The translations under genes and the position numbers were made by a program. From contig WEDG01012402.1 in assembly GCA_017591395.1 (NCBI GenBank), forward strand, positions 35,644 through 99,643: a stretch of DNA of 64,000 bases. Direction: 5' to 3'. Shown here in pieces: positions 23,716 to 36,395 of this stretch; within the stretch, counting starts at the first letter, position 1; each line of letters starts with the position of its first letter. The stretch is from Schistocephalus solidus. Taxonomy: Eukaryota; Platyhelminthes; Cestoda; Diphyllobothriidea; Diphyllobothriidae. The notes beneath the pieces are model-generated. The model did not search any database. It saw only the letters and a list, made by a program, of their open reading frames with translations, and was not told where the DNA came from.

Positions 23716-23977
23716 GTTATTGGTGCCTTCCAACGATAACGCAGATTTTATCCCTTTTTTCTGTCATATTGAATAACGTTTAACTTCCTTCATTTATTCG
23801 TGCACTTTTTCCATGTACACTCACTTTTCTTGCTTATCTTCTTGATATTGTACCATCCATATTTTGTTCGTCATTTCACAAACCAACAAAGAGCATGGGC
23901 CCCCGGCCCAGTCTCTTCATGCCGTTAATTTCACCTTGACCCAATTCTGACAACACGCTCCAGAACTGTATTTCATC

Positions 23978-24430
23978 TGCATCGAATCAGCCTTTTATTC
24001 CGCTAAGGTTAAAAAGGAGCTGGCGAAATACCACAAAAGTTTGGTTCTCCCTGATAGTGTTTTCTCCCAAGTCCATTTCTTGCTGTCTTATCCCTCTGCA
24101 GATGATCCCTATTCCAAGCTGAAGGCAGAAATCCCTCAAATCAATCCTGTCTCCGACCGACAGCACTACCACCATTTGATCAAATTATAACCACGAGGTG
24201 ACCGGAAGCCCGTAGAACTTCTCCAAAAATGCATTTCTATCCTTGATAAAATTCAGATGGACAAGAAACTCATACAGGACATGTTTCTATAGCGTCCACC
24301 TGCAGATGTTCAAACAATGTTGGCCTCCAGTTCTTAAGATCTCACGGTCTCACAACTGGCTGAATTGGTGGACCGAACGATAGAGGTGCAACGGTTCCAG
24401 CCACCCTCCACTGCCCAGATCTCCTGATCC
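23978..24430 (+). pseudogene. Gag relic of the Gypsy element
   Basis: In one frame, with a few stops, this reads YSAKVKKELAKYHKSL, then LLSYPSADDPYSKLKAEI, VSDRQHYHHLIKL, DRKPVELLQKC, RPPADVQTMLASSS and LTVSQLAELVDRTIEVQRF. This is the usual capsid order of flatworm Gypsy-like Gag. At least three internal stops are present, and no intact zinc knuckle is seen downstream. Confidence 0.7.
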
Positions 24431-24904
24431 TCGTCGTCAACAGTGAATGCGCAGATGTTGAATCAGTTGTCGGTCATGGCGGATGAGATTGCTTGGCTGA
24501 AACTACAGCTTGCCCGCTTTACCTCCAGTCGCTCACCCAGCCGGCGTCGTTTACGCTCAGGACCTCGAACCAATGATATTTGTTAGTATCAAACCAATTT
24601 TAACGCAGTGGCACATAGTTGCTCCTCCCTCTGCACTTTCAAACTGAAACAGGGAAACCAGTCAGCCAGAGAATAGACGCCACCGTCTTCTATGGCCCTT
24701 CTGGCTCTGGTCAAACCTTCGATGCCTGTGGTAGTGTGACTAGTAGCCATTTCCTTGTGAAAACCGAAGCCAAATTCAACGTTGACCCTGGTGATGAGTC
24801 CATTTAGCCGTCTCCAGTTCCCATTGACTACCCATGCCGGTAAAATCCCTTATGACGTCTGGACACCTTTTCATCGCACTTCCATATTCGCCTCGATGCA
24901 TAGA

Positions 24905-25870
24905 GCTGTTTTACTAACTTTTTATGGACACTCCCGACCTGGGATATGAGCCACAGAAAAAATCCTTGTGGAAATGTTCGTCTGGCCTGCCGTGAACAAG
25001 GGTGGGAAAACTTTGACACGGTTGTATCTTCACCATCAGCGGAACAAGGTGTAACGCAACAACAAGTCCCCACCAGGCACCTTCTCACATCACCGACGCA
25101 CGGTTTAGCCATGTGTATCTCGATATCGCAGGCGCCTGCCTCCATCCGATGATTATACTCACCTTCCCACCTGCGTTGATCGGTAAACCCGTTGAACTGA
25201 AGCCATCCCTTTGCCAAACGTGCAGGTTGAAACCATCTTTAAGGCTTTCTTCAGATGTTGGGTTGCCATTTTCTGTGCCTCCGCAAATTTCTTGGCTGCA
25301 CGCGCATTCGGAAGAAGGCCTACCACAAACTGTGAACAGTATGATTGAGCGTTTATATTGTCAGTTAAAGACTGCACTGCGGGCCACAAAAGATCGAGGA
25401 AAATGGTTAGATAACCTGTCCTTTTCACTCCTCAGCATTCGCGCATCAATGAAGTCGTATTTGGATTGTAGCGCAACCGAATTGGTTTTCGCCACAACCC
25501 TCTGACTGTCAGGCGAGATGGTCATCCCGACCGTTCGTGGTACCTAAGAGATGATGGATAATTTTGAGTCCGTCTGCGGCAATTTAGGCACTAACTCTCC
25601 CCGATTACGCCTCGAAATCCAATGACCAAGTCTGATGTGAAAAAAAACTTGGTATACTGCACTCATGTATTCGTTCAGTGTGACTGTGTGCGCAAAGCCG
25701 CTGGATTCAGCATACGAAGGATCCTTCTGTGTGCCTGCATGCAACGTCAAGACCTGCTGGATTCTTCGCGGTGACAAGGAGGACGTGGTCATCCTCGACC
25801 GGGTCAAGGCTGTTGTTGAAGAGGAGCCACCGGACCTGCTTCAAGGACAAAAGTGTGCTGACCCCTATCC
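24905..25870 (+). pseudogene. Integrase relic of the Gypsy element
   Basis: The zinc-binding N-terminal part is recognisable as GHSRPGI.ATEKILVEMFVWPAVNK and HHQRNKV. The core region contains PPSDDYTHLPTCVDR and TEAIPLPNVQVET. The C-terminal part has VNSMIERLYCQLKTALRA, SIRASMKSYLDCSATELVF and, further on, ILRGDKEDVV and EEPPDLLQGQKCADP. Frames switch repeatedly and stops interrupt it. The tail ends in a proline-rich region (25870-26040). Confidence 0.75.
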
Positions 25871-26214
25871 CATGTTCCTCCATTTCCAATATCCCGTGCT
25901 AATTCAACTTCCCTACCCCATTCTCCTTCCCCTTCCCTACCCTCTATCCCGCCATCCCGCATACTTCCTCTTCCCATATGTATTAAACATCCAACGACAA
26001 GCTCATCCTCCCCCTCCACCACAGCATGCACTGAGCCCACCCAACTGTACCTCCTGCTTAAACCATTAGCAGTGAACGTCACGTTTGCTTCCCCGATCGC
26101 TTAGTTATGCATTTCTTCTAAACGTCTGCACATCCTCCGGTGTCGTTTTGCGCCGTCCTCCGGTCTCGAAAGCAGGCACTGAGCCCATATACCAGAAAAA
26201 TTGACCTAGAGCAA

Positions 26215-26425
26215 TCTCGTCACGTTTCCTTTACTAGACTACTTGTTTCAACGTGGCGCTCAAACAACTATGTATCTCAACGCCCGCGCTGCTTGCGTGC
26301 TACACAGTCAGGTCTTTGGACACTTTGAATATGAACTATATCCACCTTTTGTTTTACCTTACAGCACGTTCTGTGTAAGGTTCATAAGATATCGCTCGCT
26401 TATCCAAAAGGACAGTATTATCTTA
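26215..26425 (+). repeat. 3' LTR (recognisable part)
   Basis: This is the partner of the repeat at 23505-23715. The divergence between the two implies an old insertion. Confidence 0.65.
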
Positions 26426-26429
26426 GTTA

Positions 26430-29168
26430 ATTTTACCTGTGAACCACTGAAACGCGGCGTACATTTTGTCATGCATGGCCTTAGATAAAACGCGCATAAA
26501 CTAATCTGCACGCAATTTTCCGTGGACGATTGTGAATCCTCCCCTTACTATGGAGTTAAATATGCATTAATTTTGGAGAATTTTTGAGTTATAAAAATGC
26601 GATATTTATATTATGAAGAAAAGCGTTGTAGTTGAGGCACATCGAATGAAAAAAGATAGTTTAGTTGTTGTGAATCTCGTGCACAAACTAAACTTGTTTT
26701 AAGCCGACAGAGGAGGAAAGAGTAATAATTTTAGTAAAACCTTTCAACTGGGAATTTGGTGTATTGCAATTAACAAATTTTCGCTAGTGGCTTAATGGAT
26801 CCAATTTATTTCTACGTCACCAACAATATTTGCAGACTGCATGTCTGTAATGTATATGGCAGAAATAAGAATTATTTACGCATGAAGAACTCGTTCTGAT
26901 CCACTTTCGTTCCTACTCAGCGTTCAGAGTATATAAAAGCTTCACTCCGAGCTCATCAATATTTATTGAAACGCCTAAAATGTGATTTGCATTACCAAGC
27001 GAAGCCCAAAAAACTGAAAATTGCATACAAATTCTATGCAGCCTTACAGTTCTCGAGTGCGCCTGGGAATGATAGGGGCTTCCTGATTCCTGTTTGTCTA
27101 TTATACTTCTACGTCTACTTTGTGGTCTTATTTAGGATTTAACTTGATAGAACCTAAATAGGTTGAAAATTATTTCATAATATATATAAGCGTCAATAAA
27201 ATTTCCGTTTTACTTTAACGTAACATAAGCGCAGTGCCATATGTAAAACTGCTATCGAGGTAAGGCATGTTAATTGAGTTCCAACGTTACGATTTATACA
27301 TATCATCATTAATTTATGCTTTAAAGTTCGTCTTTTACGCCGGTTTGGGCGCTTTTTCGGAAAAAAAATCACCAATTTATTTACTGATTTATTTTCTTAA
27401 GCAACAATATAAAACAAATATTTTCTTTACCGTTTTTGGAGCTTATTAACGAATTATATGCATATAGTTTCTTAAAAACATAAATGGAGGTAATTTGAAG
27501 ACATTTCTCAGAAAGTCCATTTGTTATATAATATTTGGCTGAATAGATGGTCATTGGAAAGTTTCTAATCGCTGTACCTATTTTGTTTCATGCAGTTTTA
27601 GTTTTAAACTGAACGGCCAGTAGTATGCTAGTATGTCATTTGTAAGCGAATTGCGCAATATTTCTTTAACTTGTAAAATACAGGTAATTTCTTCTGATAC
27701 ATCTGTGCTCTATATCAGGCTCTCTGCTTACCTTATATGTATTTAGTGCTACCCAAGAAAAGTAGAGAGATTCTGTTTACTTCAATAATTTAGATAAGGC
27801 GGCTATATTCTCTTTTACTATATACATCGAATTTATTTTTGATCTTTTCAAAGAACCAGAAGCCCGTCATTCTGGATGAACAACCGTAAAGCAAAATGAT
27901 TTACACGAATATTTTACCCAGATACAACAACAGATCAGTGACATTACAAGGAAAACCGACCGTCATTATGTCACAAGTGTCATAACGAGTCTAGGAAGTT
28001 CAAATTACAAAGTCAAACGACATTTTCAAGAAAGACGGTTGATCTTTTCGCTCAGAAACTACCTCAGTCATTAGGCATAATTAGGTCGACAAATATTTTT
28101 AAACTCATACAAATAAATGATTTTTTATCATAGGAAGCATCAAATGAAGTAATTCCTCCAAAATCACCTGATAGATGTTTTAAGATGCTCTAGGTTAATG
28201 CATAAATTGCTCGAGGGTTTACTTAATCAATTAGCCATTATGGAATAAAAGATATTCCTAATCAAAATACTTTAGGATTCAAGGGTAATTTATTTTGCTT
28301 GGGACATCAAATGTCCTTTATATCAGCTCACGTTTCCAATGTGTACCACTCTGAGCACCGCTTTACTCTTGTCACGAAGACATGTAGACAAGCATTCAAA
28401 TAGTATGTTTCGCCGGTCAAATGAATTCTTTATTGAACTCAGTGCGTTTATAAGAGTCTGCAAGGCATTAATCTGACAGACGGTCTGTGCTAATGTGGAA
28501 AACACATATGCCTCGATTCTAATGGAAGAAAGTAAGATCGCTTCCAAATTAATTGCTGCTTTAGTCATTGTCAAATGAATATGCAAATAGGCGAAAAAAA
28601 TAATCAGGCTTGGAAAGACTATATACAAATCATAGCTAGGGTTAATTATTGGTTGCGAAAAAATGTACGCATTTTGATTTCAGTCATTCGGGATTCACCG
28701 ACGAAGACGAAACACCGGTCACCCTAGTCGACAAAAATAAATTCAAAGAATTAAGTGCAACTTATACGAGACTCTTGCTTCAAAAAGCGCCTAAAGCAAT
28801 TTATGCCAAAATAAACAATTTTCAGACGGTTGGAATTCCTAAAACTATTTATTTATCAGTTGGAAGACATGATCTATTTTCTTTTTCATGTCCACAATTC
28901 TCTGCATATTCCCAATCTTGAAAACTGGGACATGGGCCACTGTCTAAATTGGTAGAGTACCAAACTTAAATTCTCGCAGATAAAATGGTCCCAGTTTATA
29001 TCTTAGTTTCCACTCGCCTGTGATTTAGATGTGGCTGAGTGATGACGTCGACTGGAGCGGAAATGACCATTTGGTTGTCCTCTGTATTATCAGGTAGAAT
29101 TTGTCAATTTAGGTATCCCTACTTTCATAGGAGACTGGATGTAAAAAGGTATTGTAGATAATTTCAGT
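26430..29168. other. AT-rich intergenic DNA
   Basis: No supported gene. Two frames stand out weakly. The first, 28323-28628 on the - strand, is 101 codons with a hydrophobic Met-initiated N-terminus. The second, 28649-28921 on the + strand, is 90 codons preceded by a GATTTCAG acceptor-like site. Both could be chance in this composition. Confidence 0.35.
28323..28628 (-). CDS. Hypothetical small protein with hydrophobic N-terminus (doubtful)
   Basis: This is a 101-codon open frame. It starts with MYIVFPSLIIFFAYLHIHL, which could act as a signal peptide or anchor, and continues in a helix-favouring, Cys-containing sequence (TLAQTVCQINALQTLI, LFECLSTCLRDK). There is no homologue I recognise, no splice evidence and no clear poly(A) signal. 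A chance frame in AT-rich DNA is equally possible. Confidence 0.2.
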   Translation of the reverse strand: MYIVFPSLIIFFAYLHIHLTMTKAAINLEAILLSSIRIEAYVFSTLAQTVCQINALQTLINALSSIKNSFDRRNILFECLSTCLRDKSKAVLRVVHIGNVS

Positions 29169-29374
29169 GAGGAAAAATTACTTCCATGCATGTCTTGAGA
29201 AGTGGTGGCCAACATATTACGTGGTCTAATCAAATGAAAGAATTTGTAGAAGGATAAACAGGAACTAACTTGAGGAAAAATTACTTCCATACATGTCTTG
29301 AGAAGTGGTGGCCAACAGATTACGTGGTCCAATCAAATGAATGAATTAGTAGGAGGATGAACAGGAACTAACTT
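29169..29374 (+). repeat. Tandem duplication, 2 copies of 103 bp
   Basis: Copies start at 29169 and 29272 with GAGGAAAAATTACTTCCA and run to GGAACTAACTT. They differ at only a few positions. Confidence 0.85.
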
Positions 29375-30128
29375 TATTACCGATGTTTCTAGCTGCAATG
29401 TTATATATAACTGACATCGTTTTTAGCTTAGTACAGAGAAATTCTGCTGATTAGACACTCTGTCTGTTTAGAAGGTATTTTTTAATGTGCACAATTCGGT
29501 CTGTTTTGGACATTTTTCTGGGTAGATACGTTGTATAACCAAGAAAATTGATTATTGTCAGCTAACTGAAGATTATTGCGAAACTTTCCCTGGCCGAATC
29601 AAGTTTTTCAGGTGGGGTAAAATCTGCGCCTAAGATTTCTTTGCTGGTAGCTCTCCCAGAAACTTAATTTTTCATCTCAGTGATACTTTGCTGGTTCAAT
29701 AGTTTTAGCCAATGCATGGAGTATTCAATTTACAAGAGAAAATCGGGATACCTATGCCAAGATGTTGGCTCCAAGCCCAGTAACTTAAGGAAAAGAGGTT
29801 GATCCCAGATAAGGAACGTACACTTTACTGTTTTCACACAGCTAAACAAGTATTTCCTGAGAGACGAAGGCTATGAAAATTTAGATATCCATGTGAAAAT
29901 GTCTTTTCCACCGCCATATAAAATCTGGTTGCCTCTGTCGCAGCGCCCTAAACAACTGGCTTCAGCGATGAAAATTTACGATGAAGGCACTTAATGCTTT
30001 CTCCGTATTAGACAAGTCCTTCCGGGGTTCAAACCCATGCCAAGATCAGTCATGATAGACGCTTTTTAATGGCTTGAGGCCACGAGCTGAGTCTTTTACT
30101 CAGAGGAATTTGGTAGTTTCTAAAATTC

Positions 30129-30400
30129 TTTTCATTGCGACATTTCAAAACATTATGATGGCATGAAGTAGACATGAAATGATAACTTAGCATAGCTATG
30201 TTCGTTACTAAACACGACATGCACCTCAGTTACCCGTTTTTCGTATCAGAACTATGTTCTTTCATTGCGACATTTCAAAACATTATGATGGCATGAAGTA
30301 GACATGAAATGATAACGTAGCATAGCTATGTTCGTTACTAAACACGACATGCACCTCAGTTACCCGTTTTTCGTCATGTATGGGAGTATCAGAACTATCC
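30129..30400 (+). repeat. Tandem duplication, 2 copies of about 130 bp
   Basis: Copies start at about 30129 and 30259 with TTTCATTGCGACATTTC and run through CACCTCAGTTACCCGTTTTT. The second copy has a 12-bp insertion (CATGTATGGGAG) near its end. Otherwise they differ by about one base. Confidence 0.9.
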
Positions 30401-33215
30401 AAAAACAAACCGCCTTTGAAATAATTGGGGATTGTCCAACTGGAAAAAGTTAATCAACTGTCTGACGCACAAATTCAGGATAAACGCAGTCCGCTGGCAA
30501 GGCCTTAACAAGAAGGAACGTCTACTCGGAGGATGGAGGGAAAGGGTCAAATAAGATCTCCATCTTTCGATGTTGAGAACATCCAGTGGTGCGGAAACCC
30601 AGGGCCTACGTACTCCCTTTTAAACAGAAATTAAGTCAAAACGCTCCAAGGCTTTTGTAGTCTCAGCATCATAACTACAACTGTAATAAATTGATATGAA
30701 AAAAATGTAAGGGGCTATTTTATTACAGGCCGTTGTTTACAAAAGTTCAAATTACAGACTGCAACTTTGTCCACAAGTCTATTGCGGCCGTACAGTTTCA
30801 CGGATGAAATGCATTTAAAAATCTAGAAATGTTTGAAAAGCATTTACCGACCCTAACTATGGGTGTTGCGTACAGACAGAACAGGGAAGACAGGAGCCCT
30901 GGATCTACGAAGCCTCCGACTGTCAGCCTATTTTCGGATTACACACTGTTATTGCCCGTCTCGGGTGCTGGAATGTTTGGCTGGCAGCAGCGACCGCTAC
31001 GAACTAGGTGGAGTGCAACCCGACGAACAAGCAGTTGTGGACCATGGAACGGTGCGATTGTAGTGCTGAAACTGGGTGTCGGACTGGTAAACTGAGCACC
31101 TATAAAATGTCACAAGAGCAGAACGTTATCATGAAATGTCGGATGTTGTCCGGCGTGATATGCTTGCAGGTAACTATATGATATGGGAGGGAACCATGCA
31201 GAATAAAGTGAGCTAAGTGCTTCCGTACCGTGAGGTAAAAAACTCTAGCCTACCTTGCTCAGCTCGGGTACTTAGACTAATTTTACGGAGATGGGCTCAT
31301 TGTCCACGCATGGTCAAGAAGCCTGCCCTGTGCTGACAAAACCAAACAAATTAGTGAGGTGCTGACCTAGATATAAGGTTTACACTGGTTAACGTTCATC
31401 ATCTGGCATTTTATAAGATGCTTTCTAAATATCCGCTGATTTGCTTGCATGTCAGTCCTTGGGCACTAGCTACCTTGAACTCATCCTCCCTGGAGTCAGT
31501 ACCTGTTTCCTCTCCTGCCATGGAACTTCATGCAGCCAGTCTTGTAGAGCTGGCGAAGACATTGTGGTATCAACATGCACTAAACGTGGTTTTCAGTTGT
31601 CCTCACAGACTGAACCGCGTGGGCAAGACAAGACCCCTCGGCTAGGTTTTTTGTTTGTATATTAATAGGAAAAAGAAGCCGAGACAAGTCCATTAATAAA
31701 ACACCTTTAACGTTATCACATGCCAGCAGTCCACAGAAAGATTTGCTAATAGACACGACGGCTCAGTTGAGGAAAAGTGTTCCGATAGCTTAGCGTAAAG
31801 GACACTTTGGAGATCAACGTGTGCCGTGAACTGAAAAAAACTGTCAGTAGTGAAGCGTCAATAGAGAGGTCAGAAGTCTGCTAAATGACTCAAGAAATTC
31901 CTTGACTGAGCCACCCTCATTGTCTTACCCCTACTAGCTGCAGCACTTTATAAACTCCGTCGAGGCAGAACAAGTAGATTTCACGGTGGTGGTGCCTTCC
32001 CTCAGCTGCCCATGGTGATGGAAACGTCAATTATAGGAGTTTTTAAGATCTGCATCCAAAAGTACGAACTAATTTGGCATAAGAGTCGAGAGTAAGTGGC
32101 ACGCAGGTGTTTTACGATTATACCCTAACTAGTCGGTTTTTACTGTTCTCCCTGCATTATGGTGTGAGACCCAAACGACAACTTTGCAGTTTTACAATCT
32201 TAGTGTACGCTTTTTGATTCCCAGAAGCATAACTGTCTCCTTTTGCGAATTCTAAGGTCTTTTGTTGCCTTCTGTAGCTGCAAGAAGTCTTTGATTCAAC
32301 AATGATTCGGGAATACGTTAGTCTCCGAAGATATGACTTTTTGACTGAGAAATTTCGCAACCACTGCCCCTTTTACAAAGCTAAGAATATGTTCAATACT
32401 TAAATTTTTTTAGCAATTCCAGTTTGCTAGAAATGCAAGGCAAGAATTGGCCAGGCCGGGAGTGAATGCGACGATTCACTATTTGGCCTTCCAGATAATA
32501 TCTCTCAACAAATTTTCGTTCCATGCTCCTAAGCAATGCTTGCGCACATCTCAACCGTCTGTTTGGAATTCGGCATCACGTTGAGAAATCCGACTCAAGA
32601 AGGCGTTTTCAGCAATCTGGTTATCCATTTGTGACAGATGCATAACGCTTTGTGTTGTTTAGATCAATTTATGAGCGTGTGCTAAAAAACCACAGCGTTT
32701 CCGGTGGTGTCGAATTTAGATTTCATTAGCGGCTACCTGACGTAACGATGATGGTAGTTTCTTTTTGCTATTTTGCCATTGCTGTAATAAGTGCACCCTC
32801 AGTGGCAGAAAAATCATCTTACAATCGAAAAGGGGACGTTTCAATTTACTCAGGAATTAATTATGGGTAAATGGGCAAACCGTAAGGTATTAATCATCCG
32901 TTCGGTACTTGTAGGATTTTACGCAGCATGCGATTCTAAAAAATAGCTTAATTATAATGAAGCCTCTATGTGTTCTACACTTGTGAGTCTGATCCGGCAC
33001 TTTGCTTTCATGTAGAAATTAGAAGCATAAATTATCGTCCACCACTGTATGAGACGAATTTGTTGAGCCAGATTTAATGTCCAACAAGTCAGTTAAACTT
33101 GCAAGGGCGATTCATAGAATATATATAATACTAGGTTTATTGATATAGCATATATTGAGTGCCGTCAATCTCCTTTGAACCCAGAAAAAATGTTTTCTTT
33201 GACAGAAAGATATCA
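30401..33215. other. Intergenic DNA, no gene supported
   Basis: Overlapping + frames at 30829-31095 and 31418-31665 read like old repeat-derived sequence, with comparable cysteine-rich text in neighbouring frames. No family can be named. The rest is AT-rich without structure. Confidence 0.35.
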
Positions 33216-33670
33216 TTTAATAAGTCGAGTTTAGTGAACGTACGCTTTCGATTATTCATCATCAAGCCTTAACAATAATGTAAGGGAGGGTAAAGTAACA
33301 AAAGTTTAAACATCAAATGAGCAGTAAGTAAGGGGAGAGGGTTGAGGGCGTTCAGAGGTTGGGGGTTATTGTCTAGTCCTATAGGGATGGGAAGGGAAGG
33401 GGGAAGGTGAACGACAATTATATAGGTTACTGATTCGTCGCTGTGACGCGATGTGGTCGGAGGTGTGAACGCAGATGATGATTTTGTTTTCGGCCAAGGG
33501 AGCCTTGGGGCCACTACAAACCCCCGACTTCTGAACGCCATCAACCCTCTCCCCCGTACTTACTGCTTATTGGATGTTTAAACTTTTTTACTCCACCCTC
33601 TCTTATATTATTGTAAAGGCCTGAGGATGAATAATCGAAAGCGTACGTTTGCCAAACTCGACTTCTTAAA
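33216..33670. mobile_element. Foldback / MITE-like element with long inverted repeats
   Basis: The left arm (about 33216-33370) and the reverse complement of the right arm (about 33515-33670) match over about 145 bp. Shared words include AACGTACGCTTTCGATTATT, AGTTTAAACATC, GCAGTAAGTA, GAGAGGGTTGA and GGCGTTCAGA. The arms enclose a 140-bp centre. There is no transposase. The 91-codon - frame inside it is a by-product of the arms. Confidence 0.75.
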
Positions 33671-34588
33671 TGCTTATATGGGTATCATCGCTGAATATAA
33701 ACATATCACTTTTAATTTTTTCCTGCACCTCGCCAGCCTAGTGATAGGAACAGTAAGAAAATGTAAAACCTTAGCTGCTACCAGCGGTGCCCCCTGTGAC
33801 TACTAGCTTCTTAGTTAAGGAGAAGGTTGAATGACAAAATAAGGCTCGCTGCTCTGCTATACAATTTTTGGAATGGCGCAGAGCTACATCAGCTAAAAAT
33901 ACTGTGGGAGGAAGCATATTTGGTTCCATTTTAATAAAACCAGTAAAGCCTGCATGCCCAATTAATATAATAGCTAAGGTACATAAAGCTGCCAAATATC
34001 TCTTTATGATCAGTAAAAATACGCAAACGGACTCTGATTACTGAAAAAGTATACTGAACCTAGTTGAATACTGTAGGCTGCAAATGGCATCAGAATTAGT
34101 TTTATGTTTCAGCTCAGAACTTTGCCAGAGGTAAGCAGGAAGGTAGGAAATAATAATTTATTTTTCGGAAAAAAACATACCAACTTAGATGTTTGTGGGG
34201 TTTGATTGATCGGTTAAAAAATCGGGCAAAGTGTTCGAAGCTATACACCCCAGCTGTCTGCTAAAGCATTTTAAATGAAATATTGCTCATCTCACCATAG
34301 AGCCCTCAAGGCTCATATTTGATTAATTTTTTTCGTGCTTCAAATCCTTAGGGGAAAACTACAAGATTTAAATATTTTCGAAAAGTAGTTAACGTCTTTT
34401 TCGAGTTCAACAGCCCTGGTCTTCTGCGTAGCACCTTTTAGATGATTGCATCATCCCGTCAGCGTTCTTCGTAAAGCACATAAATTCTCTTGGCCACAAA
34501 ATAAGGGCAACTTACTCAGCGTTCTATGACTAAGGAACAGAGAATAACAACGTTCTTAGGAAAAATAAAGCAATCGACACGCAGGTAC
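33671..34588. other. Putative 3' intron or 3' flank of the Ig gene, nothing recognised
   Basis: No further Ig-type exon or other domain could be found on the - strand downstream of exon F. The 74-codon frame at 33771-33995 (- strand) has no splice or family support. Confidence 0.4.
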
Positions 34589-34885
34589 CTCTATATTTCC
34601 CAGAGTGGACTGATCCGTACTGAAGATCTATGGTTGCATACGATTCCTGCCATTTGCCTGACGGCATTGAAACTCTAACTCGACAGATGTACTCCCCAAC
34701 AGAGTCCTCATTAAGGTCAGGTATCATCAGATGTTCTCCGTGGGTGAAAACGCGGTCTTTGAAGTACCACGTGTACTGTATTGGGTTTGGATTTGGCGGC
34801 TGTAGGAGGCAAACTGCTTTAAAAGGCTTCCTATATTCTAGTTCCCGAGTCAAGGGCTGCACAATCACGTGGATATTCGCCGCGT
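34589..34885 (-). CDS. Ig-domain exon F (most 3' visible)
   Basis: The acceptor is TTTTTGTAG and the donor is AGAG|GTACCT; the exon is 297 bp, phase 1-1. The domain begins ANIHVIVQPLTRELEY. It has the strand-B Cys in KAVCLLQPP, strand C YTWYFKDRVF, strand E HLMIPDL and strand F SVGEYICRVRV. It is the most diverged member along with E, with an extra basic residue pattern before the donor (SGKYRG). Probably one of the oldest repeats of the series. Confidence 0.8.
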
Positions 34886-36312
34886 CTACAAAAATAAAAA
34901 AACCGTGTGCCTGGATATTTATTTGTCCTCAACTAAAATTCAGCAGATATTAATTTATGAATGCTCTTTTTCATCGAAATCCTTCACAATAGTGAACTGA
35001 TATAAAATATGGACAAATAGTCGCTATCTTGGTGCTTTTCCCCAAGCGCTGGATTCCTGAGTATAAGCTCGTCTGACTAAACGTCAACCTCTTTTTAAAT
35101 TTGAAAAAGAAAAAGAATTTACGCTTCCAGACGTACCTCTAGATGATGATGATGATAATGATAATAATGATGATGCTGATGATGATGATGGGGAGGAGGA
35201 GGAGGGTGACATGAATGGCCAAAAGGAGGGCAATGGGAATGATAGTGACAATTTCGCTTGGTAATGGACTGTGGGCCTGAGAACCATGACTAGAGCAGCT
35301 CGCTGGTCACAGGATTATCACCTCTTGCGAGGATTTCGGCCTCATCAAACTTGAAAATATGGCCAGGTCCTGTTGAGTGAGCTGCCACCTGAGAGTTAGT
35401 GTCCTTCCTCCTCACCGCGGGCTGCTCGAGACATGGTTCTCAGGCCCACAATCCAGTAACAAGCGCAATGAACTCCCCTTCATGTATGCTGAGGAGACCA
35501 CCTGAGCAGGAGAATGGGTCACTTGGGGAGGACGTGAGTGGCCAACACCTCCAATGGCAGTGAGCCACATTGTCGGGCAATTAGCAAATCCAACAGGAAT
35601 GATGAAATCATGGCAAGTATCGACTCAGACGTGGATGACCAAGCTATCGCTGCATCAAGTACGAACCCCTAGTGGTGATCGCAAGAGCTGTTAATTGCAG
35701 TACGTATGTGATCGCGTATGTACTACGTACTATAAGCACTGGTCACCTTGTGCCTCTAGCACCCTTATCTGTTACTGTATCTGATGATGGGTTCGAGTGA
35801 GAATCGCAAACATCAGGCCAATCAACTTATTGTTCCAAAGATCGCATCTTCTTCTTCCGATTCTTCTTTATAAGAACAGTTATAGCTATTTTTTCTGTCG
35901 GTATTAAGTTTATCCCGTACCTCCTATCGACGATAGGGAGGGCTTAGACGCGAATCAATCTTATAGACAGTTATGGTCTTCAAACTATCCAGAATTAGAT
36001 TTCGCTCTTTAATTGGTCGCTTTATTTGAACTGACACCAACGTCAAAACCCCCGGTCAGCACTACAAATCGAAGACAAACTACGCCAAACCTGAAATGCA
36101 GGTTCACATCTTCTCACACAAACTGATTGAAGAACTGATGAATCTACCTATTTTGGTGTTCTTGCTGAAAGCGTTGAGATATTTAAAAAGGCACTTGGTG
36201 GAATTTGAATTCATGATGACACACTAAATGGACAACAAGTATTTAAAAAATGTACCCATATCCTTATGCAAACATATATATGCAGGTTTTACTAGCGAAG
36301 GTCTGCGAGTAG

Positions 36313-36395
<83 letters not shown>

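Larger units (their letters stand above)
23505..26425 (+). mobile_element. Ty3/Gypsy-type LTR retrotransposon relic, internally deleted
   Basis: Two diverged direct repeats (23505-23715 and 26215-26425) flank a decayed internal region in + orientation. Shared words include GTTTCCTTTACT, GCTACACAGTCAGGTC and ACAGTATTATCT. In order the internal region has a gag-like block (23978-24430), a protease-like trace (about 24640-24810), integrase (about 24905-25500) and a post-integrase tail to about 25870. No reverse transcriptase or RNase H block is visible between protease and integrase, so roughly the central third of pol is missing. Stops and frameshifts occur throughout. Confidence 0.8.

Noticed and set aside
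25804..26082. 92-codon - strand frame and proline-rich + frame
   Set aside because: They lie in the tail of the Gypsy integrase relic; the + reading is the element's own C-terminus and the - frame is its shadow.
33269..33544. 91-codon - strand frame
   Set aside because: It falls entirely within the arms and centre of the foldback element.
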